Below, one piece after another: positions 1-8,151 of a stretch of 13,373 nucleotides of DNA. The notes under the pieces are model-generated. The model searched no databases. It was given only the letters and a program-made list of their open reading frames with translations, and was not told where the DNA came from. Source of the DNA: Phoronis ovalis (lineage: Eukaryota > Phoronida > Phoronidae); assembly GCA_028565635.1 (NCBI GenBank), contig JAOXYB010038651.1, positions 1-13,373 of the forward strand, written 5' to 3'. A program made the translations under genes and the position numbers. Every line of letters begins with the position of its first letter. The first letter of the stretch is position 1.

Positions 1-86
1 AGCTTCAGTAGCTTTCCCTTTTGTTACCTCTATTCACTAGAACTCAATTCAGTAAACTTTGGATGAACTGTAGGATGAATTATTAC

Positions 87-240
87 CTGGTACAGCATCA
101 GTAGCTTTTCTGTAAACAATTGGAGCAATTTTACATGTAATGATAACATCTGAGTTGGTGTCATCTGTATCATCATTAACACCTAAAACCAGCCGTCTCT
201 TCTGTAGTGTGTCAGTGTACATAAGTTCCATTCGAAAGTA
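87..240 (-). CDS. UTP6: UTP6 coding exon 6 (last in window)
   Basis: This exon has 154 bases, with acceptor TTAATTGCAG (G at 241) and donor GTACCAG|GTAATA (GT at 86-85). It encodes residues 182-232 plus the first base of codon 233 (phase 1). It starts YFRMELMYTDTLQKRR, followed by an acidic/polar linker (VNDDTDDTNSD) that replaces the human EKEEF…DVENPDYSEE linker, and then IAPIVYRKATDAVPG. The remaining 86 bases to the window edge look intronic. Confidence 0.92.
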
Positions 241-3161
241 CTGCAATTAAAAAATAAGAAAATCTAAAAGAAGCCCAAAAAAAATGGCTACCAGTATCAA
301 TTGTGGCATTTATATAGTATGTAGTATTCACTTTGCTGAATTCAAGACATTCTTTCTTTATTATCTGTAGCTGCTAAATAATTTGTTTGATTTTACCACA
401 ATACACAAAAACTTAGTAAAGTGTTTACAATATAAATGAAATGAATTAATTCAAAGAAAAGAAAATGATTTAGGTTGAAAATGGTCCTCAAGGAAAACTA
501 TCCACTATAGCCACTGCTTTTGAATCATGCTAGCACTTATTGCATACTTTCAACCTTCAGTTTGGAAACAGATGTGTTCTTATGCTTGTGGACAAATGAA
601 CAATTACACTCACAACAAAAGCAATTTAAAAGACAACTGTGTTGCTCAGGTCAACACATGAAGTTACAGATACCTCTAGCCATAACTCTTTGGATACTGG
701 ATTAAACCGTAGTCCTCTCTGAAGTAGGCTCCTTGCTGTATCTGGTGATGCATTATCCTCAAATTCCCATTTTGCAGCTAGTACCCATAATCCTGGCTTC
801 TTATTGTGAACTTGAAGTAGTCGTGTGAATATCTTACTCACTTTTGATTTCTCATTCTATTCAAGGAAAAAAACACATTTAAGATATTAACATAAAATCT
901 TATAACTAGAACTGCTTTACTTAATTAACTCACCATAACTCATCCTTTTCTAAACCCTCATTATGAGTTCAAACTTGATGCATTTCCTATCACATAATTA
1001 TACTTCCAGGTGCCCCAGATAAGTATTTTTAATGGAACAGCTCTAATGATGAATGACCCTGTAGAAATGCTTAGTGTAATAAAATTGCTTAGGGCAATAA
1101 CTATTACACTAAGGGTTGCAACTGAAGAGTTGCAATTGCACCCTTTAGTGTAATACTATTAGACTAAGTGATTTTATTACATTAAGCATTTCAAAAAGAC
1201 CATGTATGTTGGTCTCTTTATTACCATTCTAAATTAATTTAAATACCCATTACACATTTATTTTCCCTGACCTTATTGTCCCTGGACAACTTACCTTCGC
1301 CTTACAGAATTCAACATGGGATAACCATAAGTTTACATCATCCTGAAAGCAAAAAAACAACACATTCTCAAACATTGATACATGGTCAACTATATCAACT
1401 GCATGCCAAATAGTGCATTCTCACTGTCAATTTCAGCTTATTTGACAGAATCTGTGTACGAAGGATTAGTTCTATGTCAAAAACTGATTACTTTTGTGTT
1501 GGGTTTAATAGCCAATATTATCAGTCTTCACACAGCAGAAACATTGGGTCAAGTTTGACTTACCTTATTAGTACCTCCTATTTCAAGAAATTTTATTTAT
1601 TTATTTATCAGTAAAACATGAGGCAAAATACAATAAAGCAGGATACCATAAAGTTTTGCAGCAAATGACAGAAAGGTAATGCATTAAAATCATTGAATCT
1701 TTAGTACATGCTTTCTATCAGATAAGACTACAGTAAAATATTCTTTAGATATCATCCTCTTGTTAGCCGAAACGTTTGCTACAGAAGTACAACATGCTTT
1801 ACAGTATTTTGGACACTTCTGAATGGGAAAAATGTATTTTATATAAAAATACAACCTATCTATTCTAAATAGGAAATACTAGCTCCAATACAATGATACT
1901 ATGTACCGTGGTACTTTATTCCAGTCAGGTTCAACAATCTATCACACACCATAACCATACCATAACTTACCTGGAATCTATAGCACGCCAAGGTAAAAAG
2001 TCTATGGATACGTCGTATGATAGCCACGTCAATTTCAAGCTTTTTAAAATTGTATCCAACCCCCTGTAAAGATGAAACTTATTTATCATGTCACAACATT
2101 AGATTAGCAAAGAGCTATGATTAATCAGATATAATAATTACCATTTTGCATATCCATCAGAAACTGTGAGGGGATAGTTATTATAAAATTAGGAAGAGCA
2201 AAAGCAGGAAATCTATGCTGTTACAAACTGTTACTGATTCCAATTCAATAAAAATACTGATAAGTCCTGTATTTAGTAGTCATCACAACCAGAATCCCCA
2301 CATAGAAAAACAAAAGAAAATATCATGGAAGGGTCTACCGGTTATTTACAAATTAAAATAAAGAGACTGGAAGTATTGTCCTTGTTCAGTGCTAACCAAT
2401 CATAATACTCTTTACCTCTCTTCTTTTCTTTATTAACGACAGCAGGTTAATTTCATACTGAACATAAGACATGTAGTCCTCTTTATGCTTTGTCTGTCTT
2501 TTTAATTTGTACTCGTGTTTCTTACGTTTTTGTAGAATACATCTAAAGGTATCAAGCATTATAGTCATTACATGCTTATCCATACAACCAGCATGCATAT
2601 TACAAGTTACAATTTGACATTTCAAACAGAGAATATTTTCACTGACTTCTGTTAAAAATCTAAATGTAACCTAAATACAAAGGCATGTTTAATCTAGTCC
2701 TGATTTCGTGAGTTCGCGCTGAGCCTCAGACAACTTCTGATTGCTAAGTCTTGCCGCACGTCATGAACCCTTGCAAGACTCACCCGTCAGAAGTTGTCCG
2801 AGGCGTAGCGTGAACTCACGAAATCAGGACCAGCCACTAGGCTTAATCTAGCTAATTATTAAAGAAAGTATACTAGTATAGTGACGTCACATTTCTGATT
2901 TCATTCAAATTCATCGCAAAACGTGTTCACATAATGAAGCAATATACTGTTGTGCGAAAGCATCCTCTGTCTGTCGACAAGATCTAACTGGGCAGCCAAT
3001 TTAATTGCCCTCTTTAGACTTTACGCGCTCTTACACTTACTACTTAGAATTTTTTTTAGTTACTGTTACCTTGTTTCCTGTTTTGAGAACAATCCAACAC
3101 GTTCCATTTGTTCCAACTCGGGGAGCATATCCTCTATGTTTTGTTGCACAAATTCTGCCAT
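87..3161 (-). CDS. UTP6: UTP6, SSU processome / U3 snoRNP component, N-terminal part (coding exons 1-6)
   Basis: Family knowledge: UTP6 belongs to the UtpB subcomplex of the small-subunit processome in the nucleolus and is needed for pre-rRNA cleavage and 18S rRNA maturation. Seen: six exons at 3161-3070, 2542-2416, 2063-1971, 1342-1295, 856-674 and 240-87 join without a frame break into 232 codons plus one base. The product aligns end to end with the first ~230 residues of human UTP6 as I remember it. Landmarks are IEDMLPELEQMERVGLFS (9-26), YVQYEINLL (57-65), DDVNLWLSHVEFC (105-117), LWVLAAKWEFED (143-154) and YFRMELM (182-188). Residues ~9-90 are the U3_assoc_6 domain and HAT (half-a-TPR) repeats follow. 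The start has A at -3 and G at +4. No residues look missing between exons. The C-terminal part of the gene (about 60% of the human protein length) lies left of position 1. Confidence 0.94.
674..856 (-). CDS. UTP6: UTP6 coding exon 5
   Basis: This exon has 183 bases (61 codons, residues 121-181), with acceptor TTGAATAG (G at 857) and donor CTAGAG|GTATCT (GT at 673-672). It covers a complete HAT repeat: SKIFTRLLQVHNKKPGLWVL, then AAKWEFED and an ARSLLQRGLRFNP segment. The W/aromatic and P spacing is typical of HAT motifs. The exon continues directly into exon 6 (…LWLE + YFRMEL…), as in human …LYKE + YFRMEL…. Confidence 0.94.
1064..1192. mobile_element. Palindromic foldback / MITE-like element in UTP6 intron 4
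   Basis: About 49 bases at each end (1064-1112 and 1144-1192) are near-perfect inverted repeats, starting GAAATGCTTA and ending TAAGCATTTC, with only a handful of mismatches. The centre holds a second stem, TTGCAAC / GTTGCAA, around a 6-base loop. The whole 129-base unit could therefore fold into one long hairpin. It lies between UTP6 exons 4 and 5 and has no coding capacity. I see no clear target-site duplication. Confidence 0.7.
1295..1342 (-). CDS. UTP6: UTP6 coding exon 4 (small, 48 bases)
   Basis: This is a 16-codon exon (residues 105-120) with acceptor GCTTTCAG (G at 1343) and donor GCGAAG|GTAAGT (GT at 1294-1293). It encodes DDVNLWLSHVEFCKAK, matching human DDVQLWLSYVAFCKKW, the first HAT-like helix after the N-terminal domain. 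Both flanking introns are phase 0, so the exon could be skipped without a frameshift. Confidence 0.9.
1971..2063 (-). CDS. UTP6: UTP6 coding exon 3
   Basis: This exon has 93 bases (31 codons, residues 74-104), with acceptor CTTTACAG at 2071-2064 and donor TTCCAG|GTAAGT (GT at 1970-1969), close to the consensus. It reads GVGYNFKKLEIDVAIIRRIH and onward, the counterpart of the human TRIGYSFKKDEIENSIVHRV stretch. It is too short to stand out as an ORF and is supported by homology and phase. Confidence 0.9.
2416..2542 (-). CDS. UTP6: UTP6 coding exon 2
   Basis: This exon has 127 bases, with acceptor CTTTAG at 2548-2543 and donor GAGAG|GTAAAG (GT at 2415-2414). The first base completes Arg31 and the exon ends at a codon boundary, encoding residues 32-73. 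It carries the strongly conserved KEDYMSYVQYEINLLSLI segment, matching the human KEDFINYVQYEINLLELI region. An in-frame upstream ATG in the intron (near 2625) is not needed, because exon 1 supplies the true start. Confidence 0.93.
2698..2842. mobile_element. Foldback MITE with 9-bp flanking direct repeat, in UTP6 intron 1
   Basis: Arms at 2697-2754 and 2773-2830 are inverted repeats (about 50 of 58 positions match, 39 of the outer 43) around an 18-base loop. They begin GTCCTGATTTCGTGAGTTC. The 9-mer TTAATCTAG occurs just outside on both sides (2689-2697 and 2843-2851), as expected of a target-site duplication. It is markedly richer in G+C than the surrounding intron. No protein is encoded, so it would be non-autonomous. 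A 9-bp duplication is typical of Mutator-like elements, but the family is not established. Confidence 0.7.
2882..2889. promoter_or_regulatory. Perfect CRE-like palindrome
   Basis: TGACGTCA, extended to GTGACGTCAC, lies in UTP6 intron 1 about 270 bases downstream of the start codon. It is the consensus CREB/ATF site. A second TGACGTCA occurs at 10350-10357. Function is not shown by the sequence. Confidence 0.2.
3070..3161 (-). CDS. UTP6: UTP6 coding exon 1 (start codon)
   Basis: This exon has 92 coding bases, starting at ATG 3161-3159 in a strong initiation context (AAAATGG) and ending ACAAG|GTAACA with donor GT at 3069-3068. It encodes residues 1-30 plus two bases of codon 31. The conserved UTP6 N-terminal signature is obvious (VQQNIEDMLPELEQMERVG). 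The antisense frame over the same stretch is open for 77 codons, but that is only a shadow. Confidence 0.93.
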
Positions 3162-3188
3162 TTTGATTTTTATTAGACTTTGAGATAT

Positions 3189-3225
3189 CAATTATTATAA
3201 GAAAGTTTTTAGAGTATATATAAAC
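3189..3225 (-). promoter_or_regulatory. Putative TATA-type promoter of UTP6
   Basis: The sequence TATATATA at 3215-3222 lies ~54 bases upstream of the UTP6 ATG. Transcription starting ~30 bases downstream of it (near 3190) would leave a short 5' UTR of about 30 bases, common for ribosome-biogenesis genes. The position is an inference from TATA spacing alone. In AT-rich DNA such motifs also arise by chance. Confidence 0.35.
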
Positions 3226-3360
3226 TGGTATAGTGTATCCACATGGGAAAAAATGGTGGATAACTATTTACACCTTCGTTGACAAAAGAGTGCCAATATC
3301 AACGCCATCTGGGGTTCGCAATCGAAAAGAAGTGCACAGAAAACGCGACTGCATATTAAA

Positions 3361-3490
3361 CTAGATAGCCTTTTAACAAAGACAAGGATAGCTGTTGTTG
3401 GCATTTATGATATCTAGATGACCTATAATAGCTTGCTGAAAATTGGAAAAAAGAAAAAGCAGAGAGAATGAAAACAAAATCAATAGGAGA
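3361..3490. mobile_element. Short, internally deleted copy of the 3492-4065 element
   Basis: The unit opens CTAGATAGCCTTTTAACAAA and continues to TTTATGA (3410), which closely matches 3492-3540. It closes with GCTTGCTGAAAATT (3431-3444), an A/G-rich tail and CAATAGG (3481-3487), which match 3947-3960 and 4034-4040 of the neighbouring longer unit. It therefore keeps both ends and lacks the ~400-base middle. It sits head-to-tail directly against the longer copy. Confidence 0.55.
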
Positions 3491-3491
3491 A

Positions 3492-4065
3492 CTAGATAGC
3501 CTTTTAGCAAAGGCAGGGTTGCTCATATTGGCTTTTATGAACGTTAAATGATCTCCAAATTACCTTTCAACATCATTTTTAGAATTTTGACCTTTGACCC
3601 CTAAATGACCTTTTGACCCCAAGGTCAGCAATGGCCTACCCTGGGGATGTCAAACCTCAAATATTATGTCCTTAACTACAACAGACTTCGAGATATGGCT
3701 TAGTGAATTTTGGACGATCAATAAATCAATTGAAAAGTTGCCAAAAAAAATAAAAACAAAACCTTTTAGTACCAAAATCTTTTCAAAGATCATCTAAAAT
3801 ACTTCGTTGTAACTCAATACAATCATTTTAGAACATTTTGAATTTTTTCCAAAATGACCTTTTGACCTCAAGGTCAACAATGGCCTATCCCATGGATGTC
3901 ATACATCAAGTATCAAGTTCCTAGCTGTAACCGTCTTCGAGATATAGCTTGCTGAAAATTAGAAGAAGAAAAAGAAAAAAAGAAACAGGAAAAGAAAAAG
4001 AAGAAGAAGAAGAAGAAAGAAATCATACAAAACCAATAGGCTTGCTCCCTTATAGGAGCAACCCT
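3492..4065. mobile_element. Repeat element with terminal AGGGTTGCTC inverted repeat and purine-rich tail
   Basis: Its start matches the short copy at 3361. Just inside, AGGGTTGCTC (3515-3524) is inverted as GAGCAACCCT at 4056-4065. The right end also forms a local hairpin, TTGCTCC (4042-4048) / GGAGCAA (4055-4061). Between lie two ~249-base-spaced copies of a motif family and an (AAG)-rich tract at about 3957-4022. There is no open frame of note, so it looks non-autonomous (SINE- or MITE-like). Exact borders and class are uncertain. Confidence 0.55.
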
Positions 4066-4560
4066 AATTAAGGAAAACAGTTTGGAAAACCTCTCTAAAA
4101 GAAGATACACATGTCAAACCTAGTAATTAAACAGGAATTAAACAGAGATTAATTCAGTTTTTAGCCTATTGACCTGAAAATGACCTCATGACCGCTGAAT
4201 GACCTCTGAATGATATGAGAAGAACATTTTTGAGGTTTTGACTTCTAATGTTAATTATATCCACCCTGGGGATGGCAAAATGCAAACTACAAGCTAGTAA
4301 AACCAATTTTTCTCAAGGTACAGTACAAACTAATTGAAACAATGCCAAACTGTAAAAATTTGACCTTTTAGCACCTAAAGAACTTTAAAACTTGAACGGC
4401 ATCAAAACGACCTCTGCATACCATAATACCGCCATTTCTGAATGTTTTGAATAATTTTTAACTGTTCCTTGACCTCTAAATGACTTTTGACCTCAAGGTC
4501 AGCGATAGCCCACCCTAGGGATGTTAGACCTTAAAAGTCCATGTATCTACCCTGGCCGTA
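3581..4560. repeat. Four diverged copies of a motif spaced ~249 bases
   Basis: Landmark CC(A/T)(C/T)CCTGGGGATG-like sequences occur with their ATG at 3647, 3896, 4272 and 4521. The gaps are 249, 376 and 249. Three of the four (A, B and D) are preceded by TGACC(T/C)CAAGGTCA (3614-3627, 3863-3876, 4488-4501). Copy C has a decayed TGACCT-rich run (about 4170-4205). Further shared blocks support a repeated unit, for example ACCTTTTAG(T/C)ACC at 3761 and 4363, and CGAGATAT(G/A)GCTT in copies A and B. The array straddles and extends beyond the 3492-4065 element. Confidence 0.65.
3957..4022. repeat. Purine (AAG/A)n microsatellite
   Basis: This is an imperfect run of A and G with an (AAG)n core around 3998-4018. 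It is part of the tail of the surrounding repeat element. The F-rich antisense frame here is a low-complexity artefact. Confidence 0.85.
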
Positions 4561-5440
4561 AGAAATAAAGTACTGAGCTATTCTAACGAGAATATTTTTA
4601 GAGATAAAAGTAGTCTTTGTTATTCTCATGTTAGTGAAATTATTTCAAGATATGGGAAATTCCTCCACATAGTGTAGGTTAATGTTTTTCCATGCATTGT
4701 TTTCGATGATTTAAAAACGAATTGCTATACTGCCCAAAGTTTACATAGGCAAACAATCCACACGTAAAACTAAGTTCGACAAATCATAATGTAATGTTAG
4801 ACCTGTTGTTTCGAAAAAGTGTCATTTTGATTGTATACTTTACCAGAAATAATTATTTTACCGTATTATGAAGATATATAGTTTTTATAACAACTTTTGT
4901 GCAGTTTTAAGCACCTGAGCAAACGGGTGTGATGTGAGTAAATAAAGATTAAAATTGATTATTAAAAAGGCTTTCATAAAATAATCAACATGGTACATAG
5001 AGGAATTACATTTAACTCTATTCGGTTACAAAACACAAGTTATTTCTGTCAACACTTCACAGCTTACCACCTGTGCTACTTCGAGAAGAAACAACACTGT
5101 ATGTTTATATGTTAACTCTCCATACTTGGTTTAAGCACTGGATTTTTATACAAATAAATATACTCTTTTCTTTCTATGGTTATTTTATAGAATTGGTCAG
5201 TTTAACATTGGGATTGACACGTTCTTAAATCTACGACCCATTATACTTAAAATAACACATTAACATTGCAAATTGAGCTTACGGCTGTAGGAACAAACAA
5301 CTTACATTCAAACTAAATTGTCTGTTGTTAATCTTATTTGTTCTGCTTTTCACAGTGATATGATTCAATTCGCCTACCGCATGTTTAATCTACCTGTCAG
5401 AAATGTGAGACAAAAGTTAGAATAATAAAAAAATTATGAG
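4561..5440. other. Non-coding AT-rich intergenic DNA
   Basis: I see no exon with recognisable protein similarity, no long open frame and no clear repeat here. It lies between the repeat block behind the UTP6 promoter and the first candidate transcription-start module at 5441. Confidence 0.6.
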
Positions 5441-5541
5441 TATATATCCAGAGCGCATACCAAACTGCCAGTCAAGTAGTTAAAGATTAATTGTGGGAAA
5501 ATACTCTTCGCTAGACAGACTGTCGCCTTCCTAGTGCCAAG
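5441..5541 (+). promoter_or_regulatory. Candidate TATA + first-exon donor module (distal)
   Basis: A TATATATC motif at 5441-5448 is followed about 100 bases later by a good splice donor, GCCAAG|GTAAGG, with GT at 5542. A non-coding first exon of about 70 bases (near 5470-5541) is possible and could belong to the downstream aquaporin gene. This rests on motifs alone. Confidence 0.25.
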
Positions 5542-6152
5542 GTAAGGGAATCACTATTTTGTCAAAATAGTCTTTAATTGATTTGTTTAATTATTGTATT
5601 CATAAAAATGTGTGTGTTTCGTATCAAAACACGCAATTTCGTGATTTTTAGATATAAAATTTCACCTTTAGTATATTTAATTTGCTATAGTGGAGAGCGT
5701 CTATTTTATAGCGACAGAGCATACATTAGAAAATTCACAAAGTCGTTATATATAGCCTGGTGTCTTTACTCCTCCTATCCAAACAGGAATATTTTTTACA
5801 AAATTGAAAAATGTGTTCTCTGTACGGAAGACATTATTCTATTGGGGATACCGTTAGCAATCATCCAGACTGTCTGGCGCCTTCCTAGTATCAGTATGGA
5901 TTTGGTGATAATGCAACTAAAGGGAATTATAATAAAGATAAGAGAAAACTCTTCAGTGTTCTTATACTGTGTATATTTGCACTTATAATCGAGGTGAAAT
6001 ATGCATTGGTTTTTAGTTATCGTCTAATTTATATAGAAATTCACGCTAGTAATAACATTGAACGGAAATTATTGTAGACATTGCACTTTGAGAAAAATAA
6101 CAGACATAATTATCAGTGTTTCTCACACGTTAGTTAATTTGAAACAGTCCAG
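5542..6152 (+). other. Gene-free stretch with an AT-rich open frame and another candidate donor
   Basis: A frame is open from 5578 to 5988 (first ATG at 5608, stop TAA). Its composition is rich in I, F, Y and K, with no recognisable domain, so I do not call a gene. A near-consensus donor, GTCCAG|GTGAGT, has its GT at 6153, but no TATA-like sequence lies at a suitable distance upstream. Confidence 0.35.
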
Positions 6153-7683
6153 GTGAGTACTAAATGCAGTCTATATTTATTTGAAAGTATGTTTAATATT
6201 GATATAGATAATGTACTATATTTTGAGGCAATAGTCTTCAGTTTATAAACTTAATTTTAAGCAAAATTGTATATCTATTGCTTCTCTTATTAATAATACT
6301 GTGGGTTTGTGTCGACTGACATCTTGAGGGGAACTTGCGTATAAACAAATACCTCTAAAGAGTATATTTAACTTTGATTTGTTGCTTTTTGTGAATATTT
6401 TTTAGTCTTCCTGTAACTATACTTAGCAATGATTATCATAATGTAAATGTGTAATTAGCTTATGTCAATCAAAACATGGGGTATCAATACCTATCTTTTG
6501 TGAGCAATTTATTGTAGTGCGTATCTCCATGATGATAAGAAAGATTATTAATAAGTTTAAGACGTTTATAGCATATCCATTATTCAGCCGATGAGAGACC
6601 GGGTGAAAAGTCTCCAAATTTAATTTTAAATGAATAACAACAGTTATTCATGTATACATGGTTGCTATGTAAACTGGAATGAATAAACAACCATATATTT
6701 TAATTAAATTTTATTTTATGGTTGAGTTTTCTGTTGTTAAATGCAGGTGCTACTTGCATGTAAGATACATATATCATGCAGGAGAATGGGATAATTATAT
6801 CCAATAAAGAGTGATTAACTTTCATTAAAACTTTAGTCAATGTTAAATATTCATAAACAATTTAAAATGCCTTAATAAATACAGTTTGAATAGTTTTGAA
6901 CTGCAATGAATAGGGGAGTGATTTATTGGAGGATACGTGTTTCACAACATCTCATTATTTGCATTAAAAAAATATTTTTTGCAGGTGTGAATATAAAAAG
7001 CAATAAGCATAGTAGCTCTCACGTATGTCAATTTTGTTGTTATCATAGTATTGTTGTTGTGATAATTCCCTTGTAATCTATATCCGATAACACAATTATT
7101 TAACTATAACTCCACTGTCCGTATGCAAAAATGTCAGAAAACAACGGACAAGATATTTGAAAAAAACGAATAAAATATCCTTTTTTTTGCATTTGTAAAT
7201 GGAATAATAAAATGTCACAAATAAAATTTCATTTTTCGATTTAGAAGAGATAAAGTAACGGCTTATGTTTATTACTGTCCGAAATTTTAGAATGGGTTAA
7301 GATTATTGCAATGCTTTAATCATGATTTTGTGTACTGGAACGTTGATTCCACTTCTATTCATTTATAAGTAACTACCTTCAACGTCAAGACGTATTACTT
7401 TAACCACGATAAGGTAAAAGCATTTCCTTTGGCTTTTAGCTTTTTAATTGTTACAGTAATGAATATTTCCTTTTTCTTTATGACGTAAAATTATGTCGGT
7501 TCAGTTGGTATTTTGTTCCGCTTGCGTATAGACAATCTTGAGAAAAAATCTTTCTTGTGCGTATTACATATTAAGTGATATTCTCTGTTTTTTAATGGTA
7601 TTTATATCGCACTGCATCTATACATGTATCTGTCTGTAGCTAAAAGCATAATGTACGCTTCAATTCTGCTTTTAAAACTTTAT
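6153..7683. other. Non-coding AT-rich DNA
   Basis: No gene is recognised. Besides the hairpin cluster at 6631-6724, only AT-rich simple sequence is visible, including T and A homopolymer runs near 6966-6980 and 7181-7190. Confidence 0.6.
6631..6724. repeat. Cluster of perfect hairpins/palindromes
   Basis: Three inverted repeats sit in 94 bases. TGAATAAC/GTTATTCA (6631-6638, 6643-6650) has a 4-base loop. CATGTATACATG (6649-6660) is a perfect 12-base palindrome. CAACCATA/TATGGTTG (6688-6695, 6717-6724) flanks an AT-only core. The cluster could be a decayed foldback element. Confidence 0.45.
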
Positions 7684-7931
7684 GCCCGGCCCGGGTCATA
7701 TTGCGACTTCACTGTGCAGAAGTTATATTGAAAACTAAGGATATTTAAAAACTATTTATAAATCCTAGCTAAAAGTAATAAAGATTCATAAAATAATATA
7801 GTAATGGTAAAGGAAAGATGACCTTAACAGTGTGTTATCTGTGTGGCTTAAATGTTTACGTCAATTTAGCCATCAAACCCCTGGTATATCAAAGCGGGTA
7901 TCAAAAACACAACTAAGTGACCCGCCCGGGC
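7684..7931. mobile_element. Possible MITE with GC-rich terminal inverted repeats
   Basis: GCCCGGCCCGGGTCA at 7684-7698 is mirrored by TGACCCGCCCGGGC at 7918-7931 (one mismatch and one indel). It encloses ~220 bases of AT-rich sequence. The right terminus also starts a local hairpin, GACCCG (7919-7924) / CGGGTC (7939-7944). These are the only strongly G+C-rich patches in several kilobases. I could not identify a target-site duplication or family. Confidence 0.4.
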
Positions 7932-8043
7932 TTCGCTCCGGGTCCCGGTGTATGCGCCGAATTATACGCATTCGAGATAAGCATTAAGGAATCTAACACT
8001 TTTATGTAAGTGGGACGTGGTACCATGTGAATCATGCAGGGTA

Positions 8044-8151
8044 GTTTAGTGCAATGTAATATTGGCATATCAGTGCATAGCACTGGGGAGGCATAGAATA
8101 GCGGTATTATATTAATCCTCTAAATCGCTTTATTTTCACTGTGCACTAAAC
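8044..8151. repeat. Short inverted-repeat element with GTTTAGTGCA termini
   Basis: GTTTAGTGCA (8044-8053) and TGCACTAAAC (8142-8151) form a perfect 10-base terminal inverted repeat around ~88 bases. Inside is CAGTGC-ATA-GCACTG (8071-8085), a perfect 6-bp hairpin built on the same AGTGCA motif. It is probably a small MITE or its remnant. Confidence 0.4.

Noticed and set aside
520-705. Plus-strand frame opposite UTP6 exon 5
   Set aside because: It lies over intron 5 and is partly antisense to the well-supported UTP6 exon 5. It has no similarity of its own. The frames at 2950-3183 (over exon 1) and 12127-12333 and 13119-13334 (over the aquaporin exons) are rejected for the same reason.
3913-4110. 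Minus-strand frame with poly-Phe run
   Set aside because: It is a translation of the (AAG/A)n purine tract and not a gene.
5578-5988. 136-codon open frame on the plus strand
   Set aside because: It has AT-rich, I/F/Y/K-heavy composition, no family resemblance and no conserved motif. Its first codon is TTG, with the first ATG at 5608. An open frame of this length is not very surprising at this base composition.
6585-6612. GCCGATGAGAGACC…GAAAAG, reminiscent of a hammerhead ribozyme core
   Set aside because: The core would be CCGATGA rather than CTGATGA, and the bases between it and GAAA cannot form a proper stem II. No matching stems I or III were found.
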